From NCBI RefSeq assembly GCF_002892535.1, contig NZ_CP024847.1:1240001-1304000 (forward strand): a stretch of DNA of 64,000 nucleotides. Direction: 5' to 3'. This DNA comes from Aquella oligotrophica (GTDB lineage Bacteria > Pseudomonadota > Gammaproteobacteria > Burkholderiales > UBA11063). Both the position numbers and the translations under genes were made by a program. This document shows, one piece after another, positions 25,496 to 34,821 of this stretch (its first letter is position 1; each line of letters begins with the position of its first letter). The notes under the pieces were generated by a model. The model made no database searches. It saw nothing but the letters and a program-made list of their open reading frames with translations, and was not told the origin of the DNA.

Positions 25496-26578
25496 CTAGG
25501 ATTCTTTTTTTAATATAACGAGCCAACCTATCCCAAAGAGTAAGACAGTCGGAATAGTTGCAGAAAGCACAGCATTCCAATTATAGATTACGGCTATGAA
25601 ACCAATTAATTTATTACTAAAGAAAAAGGTAACACCAATCAGAATACCAAAAAAAAGTTTAGTGCTAAGATTAATATTTCGCCCATTATTTGGAATAAAG
25701 CCAATAGCAATAAAAGCCATTGAAATACATGCAATTGGATAGAGTAATTTACTCCAGAAAGCAATTTCATAACGGTTAACCGCTTGGTTATTATTCTTTA
25801 AATGTTGAATATATTTTTGCAGACTAAAGGCTGGCATATCTTCGGGAGTAATGACAAGCACATTAAAATAGCTTGGATCAATACTTGATTGCCAACTGAA
25901 ATCTTTTGGGGATTGAATTTGAATTTGATTACTTTGATAACTATATATTGTGGGGTAATGTAATTGCCAGCTATGGGTACCAGTTTGATAGTCACCACTT
26001 TCAGCAACTATATATTTTTTTAATTGCTGTTTATCATCATAAGCAAAAATCTGGATACCCTTGATTGTATTACTATTATTTTGATCAATTTGTTTTATAT
26101 TAATTATATTATGTTCCCCATCTTTACTCCATACTCCAGAAGATAATTCAGTTGATACCTGTTCATTCATCTTATTCATTTTGTAAACTTTGGCGAAGTG
26201 GCTAGAGGTTGGTGCGATTACTTCACCAACTAGAAATGTAATAATGGTAAAAATGATACCAAATATTGCCAATACTTTTGTAATATCACCAAGAGATACT
26301 CCTGAAGTTCGCATTATGGCATATTCTGAAGTTTTTACTAATCCAAGCATACCTGTCATAACACCAATTAGTACTGCCAGTGGTACTAGGAGATATATAT
26401 AGGTCGGTAGTAATGCACCAAGATAGATAAACATGGATAAAGTAGTATAGCTGCCTTTTCCAACGCTACTAATTTCACTGATGGCATTAATAATTGTATA
26501 TATCATCGAAAATGCAAATAGCAATGTTGCTGTATTAAGGAAGCATTTTTTTAGGATGTAGCGAGAGAGGGTATTCAT
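25496..26578 (-). CDS. lptG: LPS export ABC transporter permease LptG
   Basis: 360 residues of the LptF/LptG (YjgP/YjgQ) family: three transmembrane segments at the N-terminus (ILKKCFLNTATLLFAFSM...LVPLAVLIGVMTGMLGLVKTSEYAIMRTSGVS), a periplasmic beta-jellyroll region, and three C-terminal segments. With LptF and LptB it extracts LPS from the inner membrane and passes it to LptC/A. Its start overlaps the lptF stop by four bases. The coupling helix EYAIMRTSGVS is the contact with LptB. Confidence 0.92.
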   Translation of the reverse strand: MNTLSRYILKKCFLNTATLLFAFSMIYTIINAISEISSVGKGSYTTLSMFIYLGALLPTYIYLLVPLAVLIGVMTGMLGLVKTSEYAIMRTSGVSLGDITKVLAIFGIIFTIITFLVGEVIAPTSSHFAKVYKMNKMNEQVSTELSSGVWSKDGEHNIINIKQIDQNNSNTIKGIQIFAYDDKQQLKKYIVAESGDYQTGTHSWQLHYPTIYSYQSNQIQIQSPKDFSWQSSIDPSYFNVLVITPEDMPAFSLQKYIQHLKNNNQAVNRYEIAFWSKLLYPIACISMAFIAIGFIPNNGRNINLSTKLFFGILIGVTFFFSNKLIGFIAVIYNWNAVLSATIPTVLLFGIGWLVILKKES

Positions 26579-27672
26579 TTATTTTTTGAGCGAAAATAAC
26601 CATTTGGTTTTGTTTTTACATAGGTAAGGGCAAGTGCTAGTCCAATAATAATTATATGTACTGGCATTGTCCAGAATGCAGAATATATTTTGTCATCATT
26701 AATCTGCGCATTTATTGTCATGATAATGTTTTGATAAACACCATAGATGATAGGGGGGAAAATAAATACCAAGCTATTTTGTACTCTGGAAGTCTGCATA
26801 CTAAGAGGTACTGCAATTAGTCCCATTACAAATGTCATAATCATGATTGATACTCGCCAAGATAGTTCACCTCGATTGTGCGGTTCAGAATATAAGCGTA
26901 TCAAATCTCTGGTGGGGTATGATTGGGTATTTAGCTGTGCACGATCGCGGATTGGGTCATATGCCTGTTTTAATGTTGCGGTAAAAGTTTTGAATGACAT
27001 CAGTAGAACATTCCCACTTTCATAGTTATCAAGTTGATAGCGGTTACCTTTATAAAGGGTTAGTTTAACCATACCCTGATTATTACTAACCATACCTTCG
27101 TTAGCGGTAATGTTATAGTTTATATTACTTTCATCCTGATATTTGAGGAAGATATTTTTGGCATAGCCATCTTTTAATGAGTATTTTTCTATGTAGTAAA
27201 CATCTTTGTTGTCTGGTGATTCTTTGAATACACCTTCAGTAAGAGCCATTGTTGCGGACTGTTTTGCAAGAAAATTGGCATACTGGTTTGACTGGCGAAC
27301 TGCCCATGGCGTAATCAGCATTGAACATATGCCGCAAGTTAGTGCTAAAGGCGTTACAAATATTGCAGTTTGCTTGAGCCAGCGAAAAGGGGAAATCCCA
27401 CAGGAGAGCCAAATGGCAAGTTCATGATCTTTTGAGTAGCGATTAAAAGTTATTACGATGGAGAGGAAAGTCGCAATGTTTAATATCATCGGAAAACTGG
27501 CAAGAGTACCGTATAAAGTTAGTGTAAACAGTGTTACTTTTGGTATATGTCCAGCCGAAGCTTGGTCCAGTAGTTTGAATAATTCTGTAATGGGTAAAAT
27601 TATAACTAGAACAACCAGAATCCTGGCTGCATTAGAAACTAATTCCCGATAAAAAACGTTCTTGATTAACAT
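26575..27672 (-). CDS. lptF: LPS export ABC transporter permease LptF
   Basis: 365 residues if it starts at ATG 27672 (MLIKNVFYRELV), the usual N-terminus of LptF; the frame is open to an ATG at 27711, but that adds 13 residues and neither start has a clear ribosome site. It has the family layout of three N-terminal and three C-terminal membrane helices around a periplasmic domain, with the coupling segment HELAIWLSCGISPFRWL. It forms the LptB2FG complex with LptG encoded next. It is divergent from pepA, an arrangement common in betaproteobacteria. Confidence 0.92.
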   Translation of the reverse strand: MLIKNVFYRELVSNAARILVVLVIILPITELFKLLDQASAGHIPKVTLFTLTLYGTLASFPMILNIATFLSIVITFNRYSKDHELAIWLSCGISPFRWLKQTAIFVTPLALTCGICSMLITPWAVRQSNQYANFLAKQSATMALTEGVFKESPDNKDVYYIEKYSLKDGYAKNIFLKYQDESNINYNITANEGMVSNNQGMVKLTLYKGNRYQLDNYESGNVLLMSFKTFTATLKQAYDPIRDRAQLNTQSYPTRDLIRLYSEPHNRGELSWRVSIMIMTFVMGLIAVPLSMQTSRVQNSLVFIFPPIIYGVYQNIIMTINAQINDDKIYSAFWTMPVHIIIIGLALALTYVKTKPNGYFRSKNK

Positions 27673-27745
27673 GATAAATGCTAGAATATCGTAATTAGTG
27701 TATTTTAACATATATGAGTCATAGCCGGGAAAGGTAGTTACAGTT

Positions 27746-29194
27746 ATGCAGTTTAAATTTAAACATACAAAGATAAATTTTGTCGAAAAACCAAAGTCAA
27801 GCGGCGGATTTAATATTCAATTTGATTTTGGCGAGCAATTAAAATCTTCTTATCTAGAATTGAGTCAGCTTGATAAAAAATATGTAACTGTCGATTTGTC
27901 CAAAGCTGGCGCGATACTCACTCATGCTAATAATGTGTTTGTAAGTTTTGGCAATAAGGAAAAATTTAATGCCAATTCTGTTGTTTCAGCAGTAGCAGCT
28001 ACATTGGCACGCTTTATTAGTGGGAACAAGATAGATGAAGTAACCATCCATCTCAATGATCAGTTACTGGAAGATAATAAGCTTGCTACAACTGAGTTTG
28101 TAGAACAGCTTTTAGTTGAAATGATTAATGGTCTTTATTATTTTGATGATTTTAAATCAGAAAAAAACTCTTTGAAGCTAGGTAAGATTAATTTTAAAAG
28201 TAAGACTGATTTAGGTAAATCAATCACTAATGCAATAGCGATACTTGAAGGATTATTTATTGTTCGCGATCTTGGTAATAATCCGCCAAATGTGGCTACA
28301 CCAACGTATTTAGCAAAAACAGCAAAAGACTTTGAGAAGATTAATAAGAATGTTAGTGCTGAGATATTGACTGAGAAAGAAATAAAAGAGCTTGAGATGA
28401 ATGCTTTTTTAGGCGTTGCGAAAGGTTCAAAAGAAGAGCCACGATTCATTAAACTTGAATATAAGGGTGGCAAAAAGAACGCTAAACCAATTGTTCTAGT
28501 TGGTAAGGGGATTACCTTTGATTCTGGCGGAATTAGCCTGAAGCCAGGTGCAAATATGGATGATATGAAATTTGATATGTGTGGTGCAGCAACTGTGCTG
28601 GGTGTTTTTGCTGCTGTTGCCGGGCTTGGACTTGAGGTTAATTTGATTACTCTTGTTGCAGCATGTGAAAATATGCCTTCTGGTAAGGCACAAAAGCCAG
28701 GTGATATAGTTACCTCAATGTCTGGTAAAACTATTGAAATTTTAAATACTGATGCTGAAGGTCGGTTAATTTTATGTGATGCACTTCATTATGCCAAACA
28801 ATTTAAGCCCGAATTTGTAGTCGATGTGGCAACCTTGACTGGTGCATGCGTTATAGCCTTAGGTAATGTAGCCAGCGGTTTATATGTTAACGACGAAGAT
28901 TTATACGTTGATATTGAGGCTGCTTCATTGAAAGCTAATGATAAAGTTTGGCGGATGCCACTTTTTGATGAATATACGAAAATGATTCAAGGTAATCATG
29001 CTGACCTACTAAATATTGGCGGTTGGGGTGGTAAAGGTGGTAGCGCCACTGCTGCGGCTTTTTTGAAAGAGTTTATTGATTATAAGTGGGCGCATCTTGA
29101 TATTGCAGGAGTTGCTAACTCGCCTGAGGCAAAAGGTGCTACTGGACGGCCTTTTAAACTCTTGGTAGAGTTGATTCGCTCTCGAATTAAATAA
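27746..29194 (+). CDS. pepA: Cytosol (leucyl) aminopeptidase, M17 family
   Basis: 482 residues, near the usual ~500. The metal site is intact: VGKGITFDSGGISLKPG (Lys and Asp ligands), MKFDMCGAATVLG and the M17 signature NTDAEGRLILCDAL. It removes N-terminal residues from peptides in peptide turnover; PepA homologues in gamma-proteobacteria also bind DNA, which cannot be assessed here. A strong terminator follows at 29255-29308. Divergent promoters shared with lptF lie in 27673-27745. Confidence 0.95.
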   Translation: MQFKFKHTKINFVEKPKSSGGFNIQFDFGEQLKSSYLELSQLDKKYVTVDLSKAGAILTHANNVFVSFGNKEKFNANSVVSAVAATLARFISGNKIDEVTIHLNDQLLEDNKLATTEFVEQLLVEMINGLYYFDDFKSEKNSLKLGKINFKSKTDLGKSITNAIAILEGLFIVRDLGNNPPNVATPTYLAKTAKDFEKINKNVSAEILTEKEIKELEMNAFLGVAKGSKEEPRFIKLEYKGGKKNAKPIVLVGKGITFDSGGISLKPGANMDDMKFDMCGAATVLGVFAAVAGLGLEVNLITLVAACENMPSGKAQKPGDIVTSMSGKTIEILNTDAEGRLILCDALHYAKQFKPEFVVDVATLTGACVIALGNVASGLYVNDEDLYVDIEAASLKANDKVWRMPLFDEYTKMIQGNHADLLNIGGWGGKGGSATAAAFLKEFIDYKWAHLDIAGVANSPEAKGATGRPFKLLVELIRSRIK

Positions 29195-29254
29195 TCTTTT
29201 AATCATTTAAAGGGTAGGGGAATACTGCAAATTGCCTAGCTCTTAGCTACTATA

Positions 29255-29308
29255 AAAACAGATAGATTTTGCTTTTGCTAAATTGCAATTAGGGAACTAT
29301 CTGTTTTT
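29255..29308 (+). terminator. Intrinsic terminator of pepA
   Basis: AAAACAGATAG (29255-29265) pairs with CTATCTGTTTT (29297-29307) around a long 31-base loop, followed by more T. The stem is 11 pairs. Confidence 0.65.
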
Positions 29309-29343
29309 TTATTTTCAAGAGATTTTTAAATTATAAATTAGAA

Positions 29344-30788
29344 CTAATATAGGTAGCTAACCATTAATTGTGCTTGATAAGTATCACCACCTAGGTCATC
29401 ATCATAAGAGGTATAAGTTGGTTGCTGAAGATAGCCGTAGCCTCCAAAGAATGTTAACCCTTTTACTTGTGGTACTGAATAACTGATCTGAATATCATAT
29501 TCTATGCCTGCGGGCATGAATGTTGTAGCATAATACTGGTAGCTAGGGGTTATTATCAGATTATTATCAAGCAGTGATATTGAGGGGGCAATCTTGAATG
29601 CTTGTCCCGCAGAGCGTTCCACCATCCCCTGAATCCAGCCAGTGGTATATAAGGGATCAGTTGCATATTGATAGGTATATGGAGAAATAATTCCACCACC
29701 TTCATAACTATCCTCTGGACCCCAAATGTTATTATAACCAAGTTGCAAGCCAAAAATTGAGTAATTAAACCCTAGTTGCAAACCTAGCATGTTACTATTT
29801 ACATTGTTTCCATAACCTGCGTTATTAAGAATGTCTCCTTCACCATTTTGTCCTTGCATTGAGCCCTGTGCCCCAAGTGTAAAACCTAGTTCGTCATTTA
29901 CCGACAGCTTAATTGTCGTATCTGCATATGCCATGTTGGCATAGTTAGCAAAAGAGTAGCCCCATAATCTTGCATTAACCATTTGTCCTGGGCTAGTCCA
30001 GCTTGCTCCCATTGCGTAAGTGCTTGAGCTACCTTGGTCGCCAATCTTACCTGTGCCAGTGCCATTATCCCATTCACTATTATACATGGTCTGCTGACTA
30101 AAGCCTTGTTCACCAAGTAATTGTGCACCATTAATCGCAAATCCGGTTAGTAGCCACCCCCGCCTGGATTTACATTTACCAGTGCACCTTGGTAAGTAAC
30201 CATATTTAGGGCGTTATTCTGGTAATATGTCATCCAAGGACTATTATTAATACCTATCCATCCTACATCAGCTTGAACAATGTTAGAAAACTGGTATTCT
30301 GCAAATAGTTCCTGCGGTGTAACCTGCTTGAGAACAGATAGGCCTTGTGCCTGATCAGCTGGATCAGAAGGATTCCATTGACTACTAAAAAATGGATTGG
30401 CAATGGTAAATAATCCACCAAAAGAGAACCCGGCAACTTGACCTGTTTGTGCAAAAATATTTACTGCATAACCATAATTGTTCGCCCCATTTTGGTTGAC
30501 ATAGCTTGCAGCACCAAAGATATTCCATGTTCCATCAGTAAACCATTTTTGGGCTACATTATCTCGAGCAAATTCACTTTCATTAATATTTTGCGTACCA
30601 CCGCCACTTGGCATACCTATATATGGATTCTGGATATAATTACCACTAAAGATATAGCCTGTATCTGCTATTTCTGGCTGGCTTTCAACCTTTTTTTCTT
30701 GCATCACCACTTGAGATATTTGTTGCTCATCTGCATAGGCAAAAAAACTGCCTACTGATATTAGTGCAGTGAGAATTTTTTTTGTCAT
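29344..30788 (-). pseudogene. OprD-like outer-membrane porin, split by a frameshift
   Basis: The first part (30788 to 30147) begins with a Sec signal peptide (cleavage near FFAYA) and runs to a stop after NPGGGGY. The second part continues in the -1 frame from WLLTGFAINGAQLLGEQGFS to the terminal VSYLY, with an aromatic last residue as in outer-membrane barrels. Adding one G to the five-G run (C run 30157-30161 on the plus strand) restores a single 481-residue protein. The C-terminal EYDIQISYSVPQVKGLTFFG and scattered GLQLGYN strands resemble OprD-type substrate-specific porins. A Fur-like box lies 46 bases upstream of the start. The break may be a real slip at a short homopolymer, phase variation, or a base-calling error. 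Confidence 0.7.
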
Positions 30789-30833
30789 TATTCAACTTCC
30801 ATAAAATATTCTTATCTAGCCCCTTATTATAAA

Positions 30834-30854
30834 TGCAAATGATTCTTATTTGCA
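30834..30854 (-). promoter_or_regulatory. Fur-like box upstream of the porin
   Basis: TGCAAAT (30834-30840) and ATTTGCA (30848-30854) are perfect arms around GATTCTT. The 19-bp core GCAAATGATTCTTATTTGC matches 13 of 19 positions of the classical Fur box. It is 46 bases before the porin ATG, where it would overlap a promoter, predicting iron-repressed expression. Confidence 0.65.
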
Positions 30855-30967
30855 ATATTTAACTAAGGTAAGTCTTGTTGTAAAAAGAAGGGTGTTTTAG
30901 AACCTGTTTGGAATTAAATTGCCAAAAGGATTAAACTACTGGCTGTTAGTAATAAAGAGCGAGTACA

Positions 30968-31324
30968 ATGAGAAAATCATATCCAAGCGACGTAAGCAGA
31001 GAACAATTTGAGTTAATATTGCCAGAATTAGAATTAGCACGTAAAAAGACAAAACCTCGCAAAATAGATCTGTACGATGTATTTTGCGCAGTCTACTATG
31101 TTCTCAAAAGTGGTTGCCAATGGCGAATGTTACCAAGTGATTTTCCAAAATGGGAAACAGTTTATTTTTACTTTAACATGTGGGCAAAAAAGCCAGAAAG
31201 CAATGAAGACAGTATTATAGAGATAGTCTTAAAAAAAATTGGTAGGCTTAGTACGTACCGAAAATGGCAGGAACGCAATGACGAGTTTCTGCATAGTAGA
31301 CGCACAAAGCGTGAAGAATACTAA
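30968..31324 (+). CDS. IS5-family transposase, N-terminal frame (OrfA)
   Basis: 118 residues: RKSYPSDVSREQFELILPEL...DLYDVFCAVYYVLKSGCQWRMLPSDFPKWETVYFYF is the DUF4096-type N-terminal domain of IS427-group transposases. The proper reading leaves this frame at an A8 run (31231-31238) and enters OrfB; downstream residues up to 31324 are off-frame. Removing one A joins the two into a 263-residue transposase. Confidence 0.85.
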   Translation: MRKSYPSDVSREQFELILPELELARKKTKPRKIDLYDVFCAVYYVLKSGCQWRMLPSDFPKWETVYFYFNMWAKKPESNEDSIIEIVLKKIGRLSTYRKWQERNDEFLHSRRTKREEY

Positions 31325-31760
31325 TACAGCCGAGAATAAGGGCTATGATGCGGGTAAAAAAGTATCAGGAATAAAGCGTCACATTGCAGTAGACACGCAG
31401 GGACTACCACATGCTATTCATGTTACAACTGCAAATGTAACTGACCGCGCAGGAGCAATATTAATGTTTGAAGGAGCCAAACGTAATCTGGCTGGGGTAC
31501 AGAATATATTGGTAGATGGAGGTTATAGAGGCGATAGCTTTGCAACCGAAGTCCATCGAATATTAAATGCTAGAGTTGAAGTTGTTAAAAGAAATGAGCT
31601 GCATCAGTTTGTGGTTTTACCCAAGAGATGGATTGTTGAGCGTTCCTTTAGCTGGCTTGAGAAATGCCGTAGATTATGGAAAAATTGTGAGAGATACTTA
31701 GGTACTAGCCTACAAATGGTATCTCTTGCTTTTGTAGGCTTAATTTTGAAAAGATTCTAA
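31239..31760 (+). CDS. IS5-family transposase, catalytic DDE frame (OrfB)
   Basis: About 173 residues from the first codon of the open frame; a native start is doubtful and the product is probably a fusion with OrfA by slippage at the A8 run. The DDE catalytic residues are visible: Asp in FCIVDAQSVKNT, Asp in ILVDGGYRGD and Glu in RWIVERSFSWLEKCRRLWK. It runs to within 10 bases of the right inverted repeat. Confidence 0.85.
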   Translation: MVGLVRTENGRNAMTSFCIVDAQSVKNTNTAENKGYDAGKKVSGIKRHIAVDTQGLPHAIHVTTANVTDRAGAILMFEGAKRNLAGVQNILVDGGYRGDSFATEVHRILNARVEVVKRNELHQFVVLPKRWIVERSFSWLEKCRRLWKNCERYLGTSLQMVSLAFVGLILKRF

Positions 31761-31929
31761 ACAGGTTCTTAGAGAATTTAGGTGGTCTGATAAATGATTT
31801 TTATTCGTTACTTGTAGTAGTGTGATTCAAACCATAGTAAATATTTAGGCTGGGAAATTATCCTGTCTATTTATTATTACTTATCAGCTATACTTCTGGC
31901 TGTAAAAATATTTTCAGCAAAGGATTATT

Positions 31930-32592
31930 ATGATTACTAAACAAAGCATAATCGAGGCGTATAAATGGCGTCACGCATGCAAGGAATTTATTGCTGGGCA
32001 AAAAATCAGCGAAGAAGAAATAAAATTTCTTCTTGATACTATCAGCCTTTCACCATCATCGTTTGGCTTGCAACCCTATGATGTTTTTGTTCTATCTAAC
32101 CAGGAATTATTGAAAGAATTGCATCCACACATGTGGGGTGCGCAAAAACAATTGTTTAGTGCTAGTCATGTATTAATGTTTGCAGCCAGAAAAGATGTGA
32201 CTGTTGATGATGATTATTTTCATTATGTGATGCGTGATATTCAACAGGCACCAGCAGAAGTTGTCGAGTTATATACGGGACTTGTAAAAGAACACCAGTT
32301 GAGGGAAGTCAAAATATCAGAGAGTTCACGTTATCTGGTTGAGTGGGCAGCAAAGCAGGCATACATAGCTTTGGGTAATCTGATGACTGCTGCGGCTATG
32401 ATAGCTATTGATTCATGCCCAGTTGAGGGATTTATTTCGGATGAAATAAATCAGATTTTATTAGAGCATCAAGTTCTTGATCCAGAGAAGTACCAGATTG
32501 CTGTATTTTGTTTTCTTGGCTATCGGCTTAACGAGCCAGTGCGACCAAAAACACGGCGTCCAATTGAGAATCTGGTTAAATTTATAAACTAG
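31930..32592 (+). CDS. NAD(P)H-dependent nitroreductase-family flavoprotein
   Basis: 220 residues, usual length. The N-terminus has the family FMN-binding pattern YKWRHACKEFIAGQKISEEEI followed by SLSPSSFGLQPYDVFVLSN, and the end has FCFLGYRLNE. It belongs to the NfsB/FMN nitroreductase fold, dimeric, using FMN to reduce nitro-compounds or quinones. It is monocistronic, downstream of the IS element, with AAAGGATT before the ATG and a terminator at 32613-32647. Confidence 0.88.
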   Translation: MITKQSIIEAYKWRHACKEFIAGQKISEEEIKFLLDTISLSPSSFGLQPYDVFVLSNQELLKELHPHMWGAQKQLFSASHVLMFAARKDVTVDDDYFHYVMRDIQQAPAEVVELYTGLVKEHQLREVKISESSRYLVEWAAKQAYIALGNLMTAAAMIAIDSCPVEGFISDEINQILLEHQVLDPEKYQIAVFCFLGYRLNEPVRPKTRRPIENLVKFIN

Positions 32593-32612
32593 TAAATCAT
32601 TAGCTTATTTGT

Positions 32613-32647
32613 AGTCGCAACGGTAAAGCCATTGCGACTTTTTTTGT
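32613..32647 (+). terminator. Intrinsic terminator of the nitroreductase gene
   Basis: AGTCGCAA (32613-32620) pairs with TTGCGACT (32632-32639) around an 11-base loop, followed by a T run. Confidence 0.88.
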
Positions 32648-32692
32648 GTTTAACCTAAGTCAAAGTATTACCTGATTGTGATGAATGGGCTT

Positions 32693-34255
32693 TTAAAACC
32701 AGCTTTTAATTTTGTTACTAATTTTCTTAACAGTTGAATCAGTAGCCTTGCCTACATCCTTACCAGTTTGGATCAGAGATCCTCCTAGATTTTGGACAAT
32801 CTGTTTATTGACGCTAGTCCAGTCTATTGAGTCATCGGGGCTGTCAGGACGTCCAGAAATGGTTGCTGGGTAGATGATTTTTCCAGTAAGGCTATTTGGG
32901 TCAGCAACAAACTGGGCATTTACCTGATAGTTCATATAGTTCTTATTGATGTCTAGTTTTCCATTTGCATTGGCACGTAAATCAGGACCGGATAAAACCA
33001 AATTATGGTTTTCAATAGTCTTACCTGTATATGTTACCTTGCTTGTGAGGTGACCAAGAGTACTTGTTATTGCAAGGTTTTTTTGTCCTTTGGTATTTGC
33101 GGCTGCAATTGAGTTCTGAATTTGTGTTATGGTTAACGGTACACTTATAATTTTTACCGGATTACTTAAAATGGTTGCTATCTTTACTGACAGATTATGT
33201 AGGTTATAGCCATATAATATTAAATTCTGGATGGCTAGATCTTGGTCTGCATAGATCTGCTTGTCCCGTTCAACAAAGTTACCCTGAGATGTAAGGTTGC
33301 TAGCTTTTAGGCGATAACCATTAAGGTCTATGTAATCAGCGATATCAAGATGATTAATCTGAATTGAATTATATCCACTTATTGGATTAAATGAATTTAC
33401 GGTTGCTTTAGCCATTATTTGACTATCTGGAGTAGTAATTTGAATGCTGCTGATGTTTAGATTTTTATCTGTACCACTGATATTGGAACTTACCTTCATT
33501 TGCTGGAGTTGCTTACTTGAAAATATTTTCGGTAAATTATCTATGCCGACACTATTCGCTAGTGGAATTAATGAAAAAGAGTCAGTCACATAGTTTAGAT
33601 TAAATAGATTATCTGCATAGCTTAAATCAAGTGTACCTGTCACGATATTATTCAGGCTGAATTTTACCTTATTTAGGCTAAGGAGATTTGATTGAGAATA
33701 GTAGTTTATACTCCCAATTGTGGTTGGTGATAATGTTAGGTTGATACTTTGCAAACCAATAGCAAGATTATTGGCAAAATTTGTGTAAGCAAAGCTAGTA
33801 TTTGTAATCTTTATTTCATGAAGGTCTAGGCTATAATTTACATTATCAAGCTTATTATTTAAAGGAAAACTCCAGTTATTTTGAATTCCGTTGCTAACAA
33901 GGCTAATTTTGCCATTATCAATAAACATTTTATTTATGCTTACTTTTTTATCTAATAATGGCAACAAGTTAAGCCCCAATTCCATCCGATTTATTGTAAA
34001 AATAGGTGAGCGATTGATTTCTGGATTGGTGACTAGTGAAACATCGTTAATTATTAGTCCTAAAGTTGAACCAACCAGCCCCCATTTTACATTTCCCATG
34101 GTAAATTCCGAACCAGTCTGCTTTTTAATTACAGCCAAAATTGTATTCTTATATTGGTTTGGATCTACTAACGTAACAATACTAACAATTACAGTAGCAA
34201 ATAGTATGACGATACTAATTAATATTCCAATTAGTATTTTAAGTAATTTCCCCAT
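32693..34255 (-). CDS. AsmA-family envelope protein
   Basis: 520 residues. An N-terminal membrane anchor (LLKILIGILISIVILFATVI) is followed by the AsmA start VDPNQYKNTILAVIKKQTGSEFTMGNVKWGL and long beta-strand-rich repeats to the C-terminus. AsmA-like proteins are inner-membrane-anchored, periplasmic, and thought to bridge the envelope for phospholipid transport or influence outer-membrane assembly. No neighbours share its strand; probably monocistronic. The precise role of this paralogue is not known. Confidence 0.85.
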   Translation of the reverse strand: MGKLLKILIGILISIVILFATVIVSIVTLVDPNQYKNTILAVIKKQTGSEFTMGNVKWGLVGSTLGLIINDVSLVTNPEINRSPIFTINRMELGLNLLPLLDKKVSINKMFIDNGKISLVSNGIQNNWSFPLNNKLDNVNYSLDLHEIKITNTSFAYTNFANNLAIGLQSINLTLSPTTIGSINYYSQSNLLSLNKVKFSLNNIVTGTLDLSYADNLFNLNYVTDSFSLIPLANSVGIDNLPKIFSSKQLQQMKVSSNISGTDKNLNISSIQITTPDSQIMAKATVNSFNPISGYNSIQINHLDIADYIDLNGYRLKASNLTSQGNFVERDKQIYADQDLAIQNLILYGYNLHNLSVKIATILSNPVKIISVPLTITQIQNSIAAANTKGQKNLAITSTLGHLTSKVTYTGKTIENHNLVLSGPDLRANANGKLDINKNYMNYQVNAQFVADPNSLTGKIIYPATISGRPDSPDDSIDWTSVNKQIVQNLGGSLIQTGKDVGKATDSTVKKISNKIKSWF

Positions 34256-34572
34256 TTTACTCTCTAAGGTTAAGTGAATTTAATTCCATTATTTTAGCAG
34301 CTTCGATACTTCTTAATTGGTAGAATTGTTGTAATTTTGCAAATGTTTTTGAGGTTTAATGTGAAATCTTATTGTGGTTAGTTAAATCATTGATATGTTT
34401 ACGTTTGTATGTCTATAGTTATGGTCGGTTAATTCCAAGATTTAAAGTACTTTACTTAATAAATGCTGCTGAAGTTTGATACTAGGAAAATGACATGTTA
34501 CAATCAAGGCATATCGATGCTTTGGGTAAAGTAAAATATAATTGACGTATAATATTCAAGGGGGTATAAACT
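34256..34572. other. 317-base gap between divergent asmA-like and zinc-ribbon-like genes
   Basis: AT-rich and without a credible gene. A TATAAT at about 34547 and the ribosome site GGGGGT at about 34560 serve the small gene at 34573. AAGGCATATCGATGCTTT (about 34507-34524) is a small imperfect palindrome. Nothing else is recognised. Confidence 0.4.
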
Positions 34573-34809
34573 ATGCTTCAAGCAAACAATAGCACCTTAC
34601 GTTCAGATAATGTTCACTCGAGTGTTTTAAATGATTCACAGCAATCATTTCCTCTGTCAACAAAAAATCATGGCTATTGCCAAGTACATGAAGAAGAAAT
34701 GGAACGGCATGAGAGTGATAGTCAGATTGTTTATAAATGCCGTAAGTGTGATCGTTCATATATAGAATTAAAAGATACCGCAGGAAAATGTCATAAACGA
34801 CGTAAATAA
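34573..34809 (+). CDS. Small Cys/His-rich (zinc-ribbon-like) protein
   Basis: 78 residues. The N-terminal 30 residues are Ser/Asn-rich and disordered; the C-terminal half has C-x-x-H (YCQVH), then about 20 residues later C-x-x-C (YKCRKCDRSY) and a final C-x-K (KCHKR), a pattern that could hold one zinc ion. It ends in a basic KRRK. It may bind nucleic acid. The gene has a good ribosome site (GGGGGT, nine bases before the ATG) and lies 12 bases before a small lipoprotein-like gene, likely an operon. Family not recognised. Confidence 0.65.
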   Translation: MLQANNSTLRSDNVHSSVLNDSQQSFPLSTKNHGYCQVHEEEMERHESDSQIVYKCRKCDRSYIELKDTAGKCHKRRK

Positions 34810-34821
34810 GGAATATGTTCC

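Larger units (their letters stand above)
30900..31768 (+). mobile_element. IS5-family insertion sequence (IS427-like), 869 bp
   Basis: Terminal inverted repeats GAACCTGTTTGGAAT (left, 30900) and, as reverse complement of the right end, GAACCTGTTTAGAAT (31754-31768) differ at one position. A TTA triplet flanks both ends (30897-30899 and 31769-31771), a TNA target duplication typical of the IS427 group. Two overlapping frames encode the transposase. It lies between the porin and the nitroreductase gene, 45 bp beyond the Fur-like box. Confidence 0.88.
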
